DNA of 64,000 nucleotides from positions 124,001-188,000 of the forward strand of contig JBAXQM010000001.1 of assembly GCA_037131735.1 (NCBI GenBank), given 5' to 3'. Positions 17,966 to 26,440 of this stretch are shown piece after piece (the first letter of the stretch is position 1; each line of letters starts with the position of its first letter). The translations under genes were made by a program, and so were the position numbers. Origin of the DNA: CAIUPE01 sp037131735 (GTDB lineage: Bacteria > Pseudomonadota > Alphaproteobacteria > Rhizobiales > Beijerinckiaceae). The notes under the pieces are model-generated. The model was not told where the DNA came from. It searched no databases and saw only the letters and a program-made list of their open reading frames with translations.

Positions 17966-19204
17966 TCAGAACCCTGGCAGGGTCTCGCCCCGCATCAAGC
18001 GCGGCAACCGAGGATTGGCAGCGGATGCTTCGCGGATAAGCCGCGATTTGAGCGTCGGCAATCGATCAACAATCCCGAGACCAAAATCGCGCATGAGACG
18101 CAAGGGCATGGCCTCATTGGAAAAAAGACGATTGAGACTATCGGTCAAAGCTGCCATCTCAACCGTATCGGCGCGGCGCGCGCGGTCATAAGAGTCGATC
18201 ACCACAGATGAACCCGGATCGAGGCCGAGCGCAATTTGATCAGAGATAATTTCAACGAGGGCGGCGACGTCGCGCAGTCCTAAATTCAAACCCTGTCCTG
18301 CGATGGGATGAATGAGATGCGCAGCATCTCCAACAAGAGCCAATCGTGAGGCACCAAATTTTCGCGCAAGGCCAAAGCCAAGCGGATAGGCGCGCGGTTT
18401 GCTCAATAGGTGAATGCGGCCAAAGCGTAATCCGGCACGTCTTTCAATCTCTTCCTGAAATAGATGATCATCTTGCGCAAGAAGAGAGGGCACACGATCG
18501 TCTGACTCAGTCCAAACAATTGAAAAACGATGATCTGTTAACGGCAGAAGGGCAAAAGGACCTGAAGGCAGAAAATGCTCTTCAGCGCGGCCTTCGTGAT
18601 CCCGTTCTATTCCAAGTGTCGTGACAATGCCGGATTGTTTGTAAGACCAGAAATGCCACCCAATTCCCGCTTTTTCCCGCAAGCGAGATCGCGCGCCATC
18701 ACAAGCCGCAACAAGTCCGGCGCGATATGTTTGGCCATCGGATAGATGCAGCGTCGTACCTGCTTCATCAGCAATGGCATCATCAACGACGCCTTCAATC
18801 ACATGAACCGATGATGCGGAGATCGCAGCTTGAAGCGCGCGTAACACAGCGCTTTCAGAAATCATATGCGCGACAGGTTCACCCTGCGCAGCCTCGCCCC
18901 CAAAAGTAAGGAACACGGGACGAATAGGGTCATTCAAACGACTATCGGTGATCACCATCTCGCGGATGGGTTGAGCCTCAGGAGCAATTTGGTCCCAAAG
19001 TCCAAGCGCATTAAGAAAGCGTCGTGATCCTGCAGAAAAAGCAAAAGCGCGATCGTCTGTTGACGTGTGGGCTCGATCAATCAAAGCAACCGACAAAGCG
19101 CCTTTACGCACTCGTGAGAGGGCAAGAGCCAAACTCATGCCGACTATGCCGCCACCTGCAATGACGAGATCAAAACGCTGCATGACATGACCCTGATCAG
19201 ACAT
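17966..19204 (-). CDS. UbiH/VisC family FAD-dependent hydroxylase (ubiquinone biosynthesis)
   Basis: Flavoprotein monooxygenase that probably hydroxylates the ubiquinone ring. The ATG at 19204 (MSDQGHVMQRFD) has AAGGAA upstream and gives 412 residues; the longer frame to 19291 adds unrelated sequence. FAD-binding motifs are LVIAGGGIVGMSLALAL near the N-terminus, ACDGARSRLREKAG in the middle and LVGDAAHLIHPIAGQGLNLG near residue 290. Which ring position it modifies (UbiH, UbiF or UbiL-like) cannot be decided by eye. It diverges from tesB. Confidence 0.88.
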   Translation of the reverse strand: MSDQGHVMQRFDLVIAGGGIVGMSLALALSRVRKGALSVALIDRAHTSTDDRAFAFSAGSRRFLNALGLWDQIAPEAQPIREMVITDSRLNDPIRPVFLTFGGEAAQGEPVAHMISESAVLRALQAAISASSVHVIEGVVDDAIADEAGTTLHLSDGQTYRAGLVAACDGARSRLREKAGIGWHFWSYKQSGIVTTLGIERDHEGRAEEHFLPSGPFALLPLTDHRFSIVWTESDDRVPSLLAQDDHLFQEEIERRAGLRFGRIHLLSKPRAYPLGFGLARKFGASRLALVGDAAHLIHPIAGQGLNLGLRDVAALVEIISDQIALGLDPGSSVVIDSYDRARRADTVEMAALTDSLNRLFSNEAMPLRLMRDFGLGIVDRLPTLKSRLIREASAANPRLPRLMRGETLPGF

Positions 19205-19299
19205 GGCGTGTTCCTTACGCCGCCCGCTCAAATGACGCAAATCAGTTCTAAGGGTGGATATTTCGGACAGATTGGCGCAAGAGTTATTCATACCTCCAG

Positions 19300-20181
19300 A
19301 TGGGTTTCATAATGAGCGCTGTATCCGATCTCCTCTCTATTCTCGATCTTGAACGCCTCGAGGATAATTTGTTTCGCGGACATAATCCGGAGGCAGGCTG
19401 GCAGAGAGTGTTCGGCGGACAGGTTATCGGACAGGCACTCGTCGCTGCCTGCCGAACCGTTGAGGGGCGCTCGCCCCATTCACTCCATGGGTATTTTCTC
19501 TTACCCGGCGATCCGAAAACGCCCATCATCTATGATGTCGAGCGTATTCGCGATGGTCGAAGCTTTACGACACGGCGGGTCAAAGCCATTCAACATGGGC
19601 AGCCGATTTTCACATTGTCGGCCTCGTTCCATATTGAAGAACCAGGCTTTAGCCATGAGGCCACCATGCCTGATGTGCCCGATCCCGATTCTTTGCCCTC
19701 CGAACAGGAAATCCGTGAAAGGGTCATGCCGCTAATGCCGGATCCGGTGCGGAAATATTTCGAACGCGAAAGGCCAATCGAACTAAGGCCCGTCGAGTTT
19801 CAGCGCTATATGTCGCGCGAAAGTCTTCCGCCCCGTTATCATGTCTGGATCAGAACGACGGGAACTTTGCCGGACGATCCCGCCGTGCATCAATCTGTCT
19901 TGGCCTATGCCTCGGACATGACCCTTCTCGATTCAACGCTGGTCGCACATGGGCGCACTGTTTTTGAGCGAGAGATCCAGGCAGCGAGTCTCGATCATGC
20001 GCTTTGGTTTCATCAACCCTTTAGGGCCGATGAATGGCTGCTCTATGCGCAGGACAGTCCCTTCACGGGCGGGGCACGGGGCTTCGCGCGCGGGGCGATT
20101 TTTCGCCGCGACGGCACCCTGATTGCGTCGGTCGCCCAAGAGGGGCTGATCCGCTTCCGGCCCGATCTCGCCACGAAGTAA
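19300..20181 (+). CDS. tesB: acyl-CoA thioesterase II
   Basis: Double-hotdog thioesterase that hydrolyses acyl-CoA to free fatty acid and CoA. The 293-residue protein carries the TesB pattern: LEDNLFRGHNPEAGWQRVFG, then GGQVIGQALVAA, SLHGYFLLPGDP and the second hotdog SVLAYASDMTLLDSTL. HPxHP-like LWFHQPFRADEWLLY and GFARGAIFRRDGTLIASVAQ lie near the end. The catalytic Asp/Thr/Gln set characteristic of the family appears present. An ATG at 19312 is a possible alternative start. glnK follows after 173 bases with its own apparent promoter. Confidence 0.93.
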   Translation: MGFIMSAVSDLLSILDLERLEDNLFRGHNPEAGWQRVFGGQVIGQALVAACRTVEGRSPHSLHGYFLLPGDPKTPIIYDVERIRDGRSFTTRRVKAIQHGQPIFTLSASFHIEEPGFSHEATMPDVPDPDSLPSEQEIRERVMPLMPDPVRKYFERERPIELRPVEFQRYMSRESLPPRYHVWIRTTGTLPDDPAVHQSVLAYASDMTLLDSTLVAHGRTVFEREIQAASLDHALWFHQPFRADEWLLYAQDSPFTGGARGFARGAIFRRDGTLIASVAQEGLIRFRPDLATK

Positions 20182-20250
20182 GCTGCCTAAATTTTAAGCA
20201 ACTGCCCTCGTTCTATGCTCTCATCAGCATCGAATACGCCCGATTTGGCC

Positions 20251-20267
20251 GTTTTTTCGTTAAAAAC
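20251..20267 (+). terminator. weak hairpin downstream of tesB
   Basis: The inverted repeat GTTTTT (20251-20256) and AAAAAC (20262-20267), with a 5-base loop, lies 70 bases after the tesB stop and 5 bases upstream of the sigma54-like promoter. It has no downstream T-tract, so it is a poor terminator candidate. It might instead be part of the glnK control region. Confidence 0.3.
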
Positions 20268-20272
20268 CCCTC

Positions 20273-20289
20273 TGGCATGAGCCTTGTTT
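20273..20289 (+). promoter_or_regulatory. sigma54 (RpoN)-type promoter for glnK-amtB
   Basis: The sequence TGGCATGAGCCTTGTTT matches the -24/-12 consensus TGGCACG-N4-TTGCW with correct spacing; the mismatches are T for C in the -24 box and T for C in the -12 box. It ends 65 bases before the glnK ATG. RpoN/NtrC control of glnK-amtB is established in proteobacteria, so position and gene identity support it. I could not see a clear NtrC site upstream. Confidence 0.72.
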
Positions 20290-20354
20290 TAGGAAAAACA
20301 GGCTCAAGTCACGACCAGTCGGTCGGTGACGGCAAATCGAGGGATCAAGACGCC

Positions 20355-20693
20355 ATGAAAATAGTGATGGCCATCATTAAGCCCTTCAAGCTCGAGGAGG
20401 TTCGCGACGCGTTGACCTCACTCGGTGTCCATGGACTGACGGTTACTGAAGTCAAAGGTTATGGGCGGCAGAAGGGACATACGGAAATCTATCGCGGTGC
20501 CGAATATGCCGTGAGCTTTCTCCCGAAACTCAAAATTGAGGTCGCCGTAGCAAGCGAGCTTGTCGGCAAAGTAATCGACGCCATCACCGGAGCCGCCAAA
20601 ACTGGCCAGATTGGTGACGGCAAAATCTTCGTCGTTCCCATCGAACAAGCGGTCCGCATCCGGACCGGCGAGCGCGACAATGACGCGCTCTGA
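20355..20693 (+). CDS. glnK: nitrogen regulatory protein P-II (GlnK)
   Basis: P-II signal protein that senses 2-oxoglutarate and ATP/ADP and gates the AmtB ammonium channel. The ATG at 20355 gives exactly 112 residues, the standard P-II length (MKIVMAIIKPFKLEEV...); the frame is open further upstream without similarity. The T-loop contains the uridylylation site Tyr51 in YRGAEYAVSFLPK. The C-terminal part has GDGKIFVVPIEQAVRIRTGE. It is directly upstream of amtB (25-base gap), the arrangement typical of GlnK as opposed to GlnB. Confidence 0.97.
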   Translation: MKIVMAIIKPFKLEEVRDALTSLGVHGLTVTEVKGYGRQKGHTEIYRGAEYAVSFLPKLKIEVAVASELVGKVIDAITGAAKTGQIGDGKIFVVPIEQAVRIRTGERDNDAL

Positions 20694-20718
20694 CACGCGA
20701 TCTGCAGGAGCACATCTC

Positions 20719-22188
20719 ATGACTTTCTCTCGTTCTTCTCAATCACTGCTCGGAGGCTTGGCGCTTGCCACGCTCGCCGGCAGTTTAGCCTATGCGGGCG
20801 ATGCGCCCACACCGAACAAAGGCGACACCGCCTGGATGCTTATCTCAACAGCGCTTGTGCTGATGATGTCGGTTCCGGGTCTTGCGCTTTTTTACGGCGG
20901 TCTCGTTCGGACCAAAAATATGCTCTCCGTCATGGCGCAAGTTTTTACGATTGTCGCTTTGGTCGGAATTATCTGGATTGCCTTTGGTTATTCTCTCGCC
21001 TTCACCAATGGTGGTGGTCTAAACCCCTATATCGGCGGGCTTTCAAAGGCCTTCTTGATTGGCATTACGCCTGACTCGACTGTTGCAACATTCTCGAATG
21101 GCGTTGTCATTCCTGAGCTTGTTTACATGGCGTTTCAAATGACTTTCGCGATGATTACGCCGGCGTTGATTGTTGGCGCAATTGCAGAGCGCGTGCGTTT
21201 TTCTGCGTTGATTGTTTTCGTCGTGTTGTGGGTCACGCTGATCTATTTCCCGATCGCTCACATGGTTTGGTATTGGGCCGGTCCGGATGCGCTTGCTGAT
21301 GCGGCAAAAGCTTTGGCTGATGCGGCTGATGATGCAGCGAAGGCAACCGCTCAAGCTAATCTCGATGCGGTAACGGCTGATGCGGGTCTTCTCTTCCAAT
21401 GGGGCGCGCTTGATTTTGCTGGGGGTACTGTCGTTCACATCAATGCCGGTATTGCCGGTCTGGTGGGCGCTTTGATGATCGGCAAACGTACGGGCTTCGG
21501 CAAAGAACTGATGGCTCCACACTCACTCACCATGACTATGATTGGTGCCGCACTGTTGTGGGTCGGTTGGTTTGGCTTCAATGCCGGATCCAATCTCGAA
21601 GCTAATGGCGTCACAGCTTTGGCCTTCGTGAACACGATGGTGGCCACGGCAGCAGCGGCACTCTCTTGGCTCTTCGTCGAATGGATTGCCAAGGGTAAGC
21701 CTTCGCTCCTCGGTCTCGTCTCGGGTGCGGTTGCCGGTCTCGTGGCTGTTACACCGGCTTCAGGCTTTGCTGGTCCGATGGGCGCGGTTGTTCTTGGTCT
21801 CGTGGCAGGCGCTGTGTGCTTCTTCTTCTGCTCGACCGTGAAGAACGCCTTTGGTTATGACGACTCGCTTGATGTATTCGGTGTTCATTGCATCGGCGGC
21901 ATCATCGGTGCGATCAGCACCGGCATCCTCGTGAGCAAGGGTCTCGGCGGCGTTGGCATTGCTGATTACGTCAGCAATCCCGGCTCAATCGTCGAAGGTG
22001 CCTATACGATGAGCGGGCAAGTCTGGACCCAAACTAAAGCGGTGCTGCTGACCCTGGTCTGGTCCGGCGTTGGCTCAGCAATCCTCTATAAGGTTGTTGA
22101 TGTCGTCATCGGGCTTCGTGTTCCGGTCGAACAGGAACGTGAAGGTCTCGATATCGCAAGCCACGGCGAGCGCGCTTACAATTACTGA
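20719..22188 (+). CDS. amtB: ammonium transporter AmtB
   Basis: Trimeric inner-membrane ammonium channel gated by GlnK. The ATG at 20719 (GGAG ribosome-binding site at 20707-20710) gives 489 residues with an N-terminal signal-like segment ending near AYAGDAP, then about 11 membrane helices. Conserved pore segments include MLISTALVLMMSVPGLALFY, WGALDFAGGTVVHINAG (first pore histidine) and SLDVFGVHCIGG (second pore histidine). An Ala/Asp-rich insertion of about 35 residues (ADAAKALADAADDAAKATA and following) lies in the loop before WGALDFAGG. A strong terminator follows. Confidence 0.96.
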   Translation: MTFSRSSQSLLGGLALATLAGSLAYAGDAPTPNKGDTAWMLISTALVLMMSVPGLALFYGGLVRTKNMLSVMAQVFTIVALVGIIWIAFGYSLAFTNGGGLNPYIGGLSKAFLIGITPDSTVATFSNGVVIPELVYMAFQMTFAMITPALIVGAIAERVRFSALIVFVVLWVTLIYFPIAHMVWYWAGPDALADAAKALADAADDAAKATAQANLDAVTADAGLLFQWGALDFAGGTVVHINAGIAGLVGALMIGKRTGFGKELMAPHSLTMTMIGAALLWVGWFGFNAGSNLEANGVTALAFVNTMVATAAAALSWLFVEWIAKGKPSLLGLVSGAVAGLVAVTPASGFAGPMGAVVLGLVAGAVCFFFCSTVKNAFGYDDSLDVFGVHCIGGIIGAISTGILVSKGLGGVGIADYVSNPGSIVEGAYTMSGQVWTQTKAVLLTLVWSGVGSAILYKVVDVVIGLRVPVEQEREGLDIASHGERAYNY

Positions 22189-22243
22189 TCGAACTTCCGA
22201 AGCCTCTGATGCTTCGGAGTGGAGTTCCTCCCAGAAACTTCGG

Positions 22244-22270
22244 GGGCGGCCTAAGGGCCGCCCTTTTTTT
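22244..22270 (+). terminator. rho-independent terminator after amtB
   Basis: An 8-base GC stem, GGGCGGCC (22244-22251) with GGCCGCCC (22256-22263), and a 4-base loop are followed directly by seven T residues (22264-22270). It is 56 bases past the amtB stop. This is the clearest intrinsic terminator in the window and separates glnK-amtB from ftsK. Confidence 0.93.
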
Positions 22271-22284
22271 GTCATATCGCGAGG

Positions 22285-22299
22285 TTAATCACGCATTAA
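22285..22299 (+). promoter_or_regulatory. CtrA-type binding box upstream of ftsK
   Basis: TTAATCACGCATTAA is an exact TTAA-N7-TTAA match, the classical consensus of the alphaproteobacterial cell-cycle regulator CtrA. It lies 49 bases before the ftsK ATG, after the amtB terminator, in what must be the ftsK promoter region. Binding is inferred from the motif alone. Confidence 0.6.
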
Positions 22300-22347
22300 C
22301 CCTGCTTCCGCTACAAATGGTCATTCATTTAGTTTTACGGCCAGTCA

Positions 22348-24795
22348 ATGCGTCTTTCCCGTTCGCGTCATCTCGAATTCGCCGATCTTGTCGGTTATGT
22401 CCGTGTGTTTATTGCGCAGAGACTTTCCGAAATCATCGGAATCATAACGCTCGTTGCCGTGATCGCGATTGTGATCGCGCTTGTGACATGGTCTGCACAA
22501 GATCCGAGCCTTAATCAGGCGATCAATAGTCCAGTGAATAATTTCATGGGACGCCCGGGCGCGATTCTCTCTGATATCTTGATGCAGCTTTTTGGCTTGG
22601 CATCGCTTGCGCTTGTTGCACCGGGCGGCTTTCTCGGATTGAAACTCGTGAGTGCCGCAAGAATTACTCACATACGTTGGCGGATGTTCTTTTGGAGTCT
22701 AGGGGCTCTTTCAACAGCAGCGATTCTCGGTGCTTTGCCGATTATGGGCTCATGGCCTCTTCCCATCGGACTTGGCGGAATTGTCGGTGATGCGATCTTA
22801 GCGTTCCTTGCCTCCTTGCCTCCTGTTCAGGGCGTTCCTGTTAAACCTTTCGCGATGTTGGCATTCGGCTTTTTTGCATTGTTTGGTTTAGCTGCTGGGT
22901 CAGGTTTTAGTTTCACACGCAATCAGTCTATCGGTGATGATCGCGAACAGGATGAAGACTATGATCACTCTTTCCATGAGGCTGATCATGACGAAGCCAA
23001 ATCAACTTGGCTCTTAAGACTTAACGGTCTGTTCTCGCCTTTCATTGTAACCGGACAATTTGTTGCATCTCTTGTCCGTAAAATTATGCCTTCAAAAGAT
23101 GAAGGCGAAGGAATATACGACCGTAGAACAAACCGCCGCGAACCTGGCTTTGATTATGAGCCTGCAACCGAGCAGGAAGAGGTCTATGAAGAACCTGTTG
23201 TCGAACCGCGGCGGCAACGTGCACCTGTTAAAGCAGCGAAGCCAAAAAAATCATCAAACCAACTTGAGCTCTATACGTTTCCGCCCGTTGCACTGCTCAC
23301 CGAAGCGAAGAAGTCTATTGGCCCGGTCATGTCGAGCGATGTGCTCGAAGAAAATGCACGTCGTCTTGAAAGCGTACTCGATGATTTTGGCGTGCGCGGC
23401 GATGTCGGCAATGTAAGACCTGGTCCCGTCGTTACACTATATGAATTAGAGCCCGCTCCGGGGATTAAGTCTTCACGTGTTGTTGGTCTTGCTGATGATA
23501 TCGCGCGCTCGATGAGCGCTGTGTCGGCGCGCGTTGCTGTTGTTCCGGGTCGCAATGCAATTGGTATTGAGTTACCCAATCAAAAGCGAGAAACCGTTTT
23601 CTTGCGCGAACTGATCAACAACAAGGATTTTGTCGAGAGCCAAATGAAATTGGCGGTCGCGCTTGGCAAGACTATTGGCGGCGAGCCAGTTATTGTTGAT
23701 CTTGCGCGTATGCCTCATTTGCTTGTTGCTGGTACAACGGGTTCAGGTAAATCGGTTGCTATCAACACCATGATTCTCTCGCTTCTCTACCGGTTGAAGC
23801 CGGAAGAATGCCGCTTGATCATGGTTGATCCGAAAATGCTCGAGCTTTCAGTTTATGATGGCATTCCCCATCTTCTCACGCCCGTTGTCACCGATCCGCG
23901 CAAGGCAGTCGTTGCCTTGAAATGGGCGGTGCGCGAGATGGAAGAGCGTTACAAGAAAATGTCCAAATTGGGCGTTCGCAATATAGATGGCTTTAATGCG
24001 CGCGTTAGCGAAGCCAAAGCTAAAGGCGAACAAATCTCTCGTACGGTTCAAACCGGATTTGATCGCGACACAGGTGAGGCCATCTTTGAAAATGAAGTGA
24101 TGGAGCTTGAACCGCTTCCCTTTATTGTCGTGATCGTTGATGAGATGGCCGATCTCATGATGGTAGCCGGCAAAGATATCGAGGGCGCTATTCAACGGCT
24201 AGCACAAATGGCGCGGGCGGCAGGCATCCATGTTATTCTCGCAACGCAACGCCCGTCTGTTGATGTCATCACCGGCACGATCAAAGCGAATTTTCCGACG
24301 AGAATTTCATTTCAAGTCACGTCGAAAATCGACAGCCGTACAATTCTCGGCGAACAAGGTGCCGAGCAATTATTGGGGCAAGGCGACATGCTATTCATGG
24401 CCGGTGGCGGACGTATTAGCCGCGTTCACGGACCCTTTGTCTCGGATGGCGAAGTTGAGAAAGTCGTTGCCCATTTGAAATCCCAAGGGCGTCCAAATTA
24501 TCTGGAAGATGTCACACGCGAAGAGCAGGTTGATATCGAAGATGGTGGCGCTGTCTTCGATAGTGGCAATTTCGGGTCACCGGGACAGGATCTCTATGAT
24601 CAGGCAGTCGCCATCGTGATCCGCGATCGCAAAGCATCAACGTCTTATATTCAGAGACGCCTCCAGATCGGCTATAATCGCGCGGCGTCCATCATGGAAC
24701 GCATGGAAGATGAAGGTGTTGTCGGCTCACCTAATCATGCTGGCAAACGCGAGATTCTGATTGAAGCGGGCGGGCATGGCAGTCATGCCGCGTGA
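22348..24795 (+). CDS. ftsK: DNA translocase FtsK
   Basis: Septal DNA pump that clears chromosomes from the division plane and activates XerCD. The 815-residue protein has several membrane helices in the first 190 residues, then a charged, Pro/Glu-rich linker (about 195-310). A RecA-like motor follows with Walker A AGTTGSGKSVAINTM and Walker B-like FIVVIVDEMADLMMV. The C-terminal gamma winged helix (YIQRRLQIGYNRAASIMERM) reads KOPS sequences. The linker is shorter than in E. coli, as in other alphaproteobacteria. A CtrA-like box lies upstream. lolA overlaps its 3' end. Confidence 0.97.
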   Translation: MRLSRSRHLEFADLVGYVRVFIAQRLSEIIGIITLVAVIAIVIALVTWSAQDPSLNQAINSPVNNFMGRPGAILSDILMQLFGLASLALVAPGGFLGLKLVSAARITHIRWRMFFWSLGALSTAAILGALPIMGSWPLPIGLGGIVGDAILAFLASLPPVQGVPVKPFAMLAFGFFALFGLAAGSGFSFTRNQSIGDDREQDEDYDHSFHEADHDEAKSTWLLRLNGLFSPFIVTGQFVASLVRKIMPSKDEGEGIYDRRTNRREPGFDYEPATEQEEVYEEPVVEPRRQRAPVKAAKPKKSSNQLELYTFPPVALLTEAKKSIGPVMSSDVLEENARRLESVLDDFGVRGDVGNVRPGPVVTLYELEPAPGIKSSRVVGLADDIARSMSAVSARVAVVPGRNAIGIELPNQKRETVFLRELINNKDFVESQMKLAVALGKTIGGEPVIVDLARMPHLLVAGTTGSGKSVAINTMILSLLYRLKPEECRLIMVDPKMLELSVYDGIPHLLTPVVTDPRKAVVALKWAVREMEERYKKMSKLGVRNIDGFNARVSEAKAKGEQISRTVQTGFDRDTGEAIFENEVMELEPLPFIVVIVDEMADLMMVAGKDIEGAIQRLAQMARAAGIHVILATQRPSVDVITGTIKANFPTRISFQVTSKIDSRTILGEQGAEQLLGQGDMLFMAGGGRISRVHGPFVSDGEVEKVVAHLKSQGRPNYLEDVTREEQVDIEDGGAVFDSGNFGSPGQDLYDQAVAIVIRDRKASTSYIQRRLQIGYNRAASIMERMEDEGVVGSPNHAGKREILIEAGGHGSHAA

Positions 24796-25537
24796 CGCGC
24801 GGCGTCCAGCCGTTGCTTGCCTCATTCTCTTCGCATCTCTCACTGTTGCCGAGGCGGCAAAGAAGATTCCTCTACCGCCACCAAGACCTCCTGATTTGAT
24901 ACAACGGCAACCAGCTGTAACGGCTCCTGTAACGTCGACCACCAAAATACCAGAAGTCACTCAGGACGCGTCACAGGGTACGACTTCGTTTGATGATATG
25001 TCGCGCGAGGAGCTGATTACAGAAGTCAATTCCGCACTGACAAAACTTAAACAGTTCAATGCCAAGTTTTCTCAAACCGATCAGAATGGTCAAAGCGTTT
25101 CTGGTCAGTTGACGGTTTTACGACCCGGCCGCTTGCGTTTTGATTATAATCCGCCAAGCGCTTTGAAAATCATCGCTGATGGAAACAATGTTGCGGTCAT
25201 TGATGAAAGATTAGGTACACGCGATCTCTATTCGATTGGATTGACGCCGCTTAAATTCCTGCTTTCACGGACGATTGATCTTGGGCGGGAATTTAAAATC
25301 AGCGATATTCGGGTCGAGCCTGATCGGCTTATTCTTGAGGCTGAAGATTCGGCGACTTTCGGGGGAAGCTCCCAGATCAATTTAATCTTTGATCGAAAGA
25401 CACTCCTCTTAAGAAGCTGGACAGTTACCGATCCTCAGGGCTACGCGGTGACCATAAAATTAAGCCAAATCGATACGAAGCACGAACCCGATCCAATGGG
25501 ATTTATAATTCCAGAAACAGTTAAACCAACAAAATAG
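24785..25537 (+). CDS. lolA: outer-membrane lipoprotein carrier protein LolA
   Basis: Periplasmic chaperone that ferries lipoproteins from LolCDE to the outer membrane. The ATG at 24785 gives 250 residues and a plausible signal peptide (RRPAVACLILFASLTVAEAA); ATG 24776 and TTG 24761 are in-frame alternatives. A Pro-rich spacer follows. The LolA fold begins near LKQFNAKFSQTDQNGQSVSG and includes GRLRFDYNPPSALKIIADG and FSLS-like LRSWTVTDPQGYAVTIKLS. The long Pro/Thr-rich N-terminal spacer is longer than in enterobacterial LolA. It overlaps ftsK by 11 bases. Confidence 0.88.
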   Translation: MPRDARRPAVACLILFASLTVAEAAKKIPLPPPRPPDLIQRQPAVTAPVTSTTKIPEVTQDASQGTTSFDDMSREELITEVNSALTKLKQFNAKFSQTDQNGQSVSGQLTVLRPGRLRFDYNPPSALKIIADGNNVAVIDERLGTRDLYSIGLTPLKFLLSRTIDLGREFKISDIRVEPDRLILEAEDSATFGGSSQINLIFDRKTLLLRSWTVTDPQGYAVTIKLSQIDTKHEPDPMGFIIPETVKPTK

Positions 25538-25579
25538 GCTACGATAACTTATAATTCTGCAAGGCTATCCCTTGCCGAG

Positions 25580-25626
25580 CCCCCTCGCTCTGCCTTAGGT
25601 CTCATTGACCACGCCGAGGGGGTTTT
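25580..25626 (+). promoter_or_regulatory. hairpin downstream of lolA that covers the xth ribosome-binding site
   Basis: The perfect 8-base stem CCCCCTCG (25580-25587) and CGAGGGGG (25615-25622), with a 27-base loop, is followed by TTTT. The right arm contains GAGGGGG, which is also the ribosome-binding site of xth (ATG at 25628). It could end lolA transcription, or mask the xth start, or both. Confidence 0.5.
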
Positions 25627-25627
25627 C

Positions 25628-26440
25628 ATGGCACTGACGATTGCGACCTGGAACATCAATTCAGTAAGGCTCCGGTCGGGACTCGTTCAGAAATTTCTGA
25701 AAGAAGCCAAGCCCGATCTTCTCTGCCTTCAAGAGACCAAATGTCCCGATGATCAGTTCCCGCATGCGGACTTCAGAAAGATTGGCTACGGTCATATCGC
25801 TGTGAGCGGTCAAAAAGGCTATCATGGCGTTGCTGTTCTTTCGCGCCTTCCTTTTGCAACGCAATCTGTGAAGCAGTTCGCGGGAAAGACAGATTGCCGC
25901 CATATCAGTGTCGAACTTTCGGACAAGGCTGGAAATCTTGGAGGCCTTGTCGTCCATAATTTTTATGTGCCCGCAGGGGGCGATATTCCCGATCCTGAAG
26001 CGAATGAAAAATTTGCGCATAAGCTTGCATTTCTTGATGATATGAAACAGTGGGGCAAGAAAGATAAGCCTGCCGCAAAAAAAGCTGTGCTTGTTGGTGA
26101 TCTTAATGTGGCACCGCTTGAGCATGATGTATGGAGTCACAAACAGATGATCGATGTAGTCTCTCACACACCGATCGAATGCGATAAGTTGAATGCCGCG
26201 ATCAAATCAGGAAAATGGGTTGATGCGGTCAGAACGCTGAAGCCTGAACCGGAAAAGCTCTTCACATGGTGGAGTTATCGCGCAGCCGACTGGGTGGCGT
26301 CTAATCGCGGGCGGCGGCTAGATCATGTTTGGGTTTCGGAAGATTTAGCGAGCACGCTTAAAACGACTGAAATTCACCGTGACGTGCGCGGATGGGAGCG
26401 TCCGTCAGATCACGTGCCGGTCACCATCACGATTGCTTAG
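25628..26440 (+). CDS. xth: exodeoxyribonuclease III
   Basis: AP endonuclease and 3'-5' exonuclease of base-excision repair. The 270-residue protein has the EEP-family metal and catalytic motifs: TIATWNINSVRLRSG at the N-terminus, LLCLQETKCPDDQFP (catalytic Glu), VLVGDLNVAPLEHDVW, and the terminal PSDHVPVTI (catalytic His). Length fits ExoIII. The last 14 bases overlap the convergent cNMP-binding gene. Its ribosome-binding site lies in the hairpin stem at 25580-25622. Confidence 0.96.
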   Translation: MALTIATWNINSVRLRSGLVQKFLKEAKPDLLCLQETKCPDDQFPHADFRKIGYGHIAVSGQKGYHGVAVLSRLPFATQSVKQFAGKTDCRHISVELSDKAGNLGGLVVHNFYVPAGGDIPDPEANEKFAHKLAFLDDMKQWGKKDKPAAKKAVLVGDLNVAPLEHDVWSHKQMIDVVSHTPIECDKLNAAIKSGKWVDAVRTLKPEPEKLFTWWSYRAADWVASNRGRRLDHVWVSEDLASTLKTTEIHRDVRGWERPSDHVPVTITIA

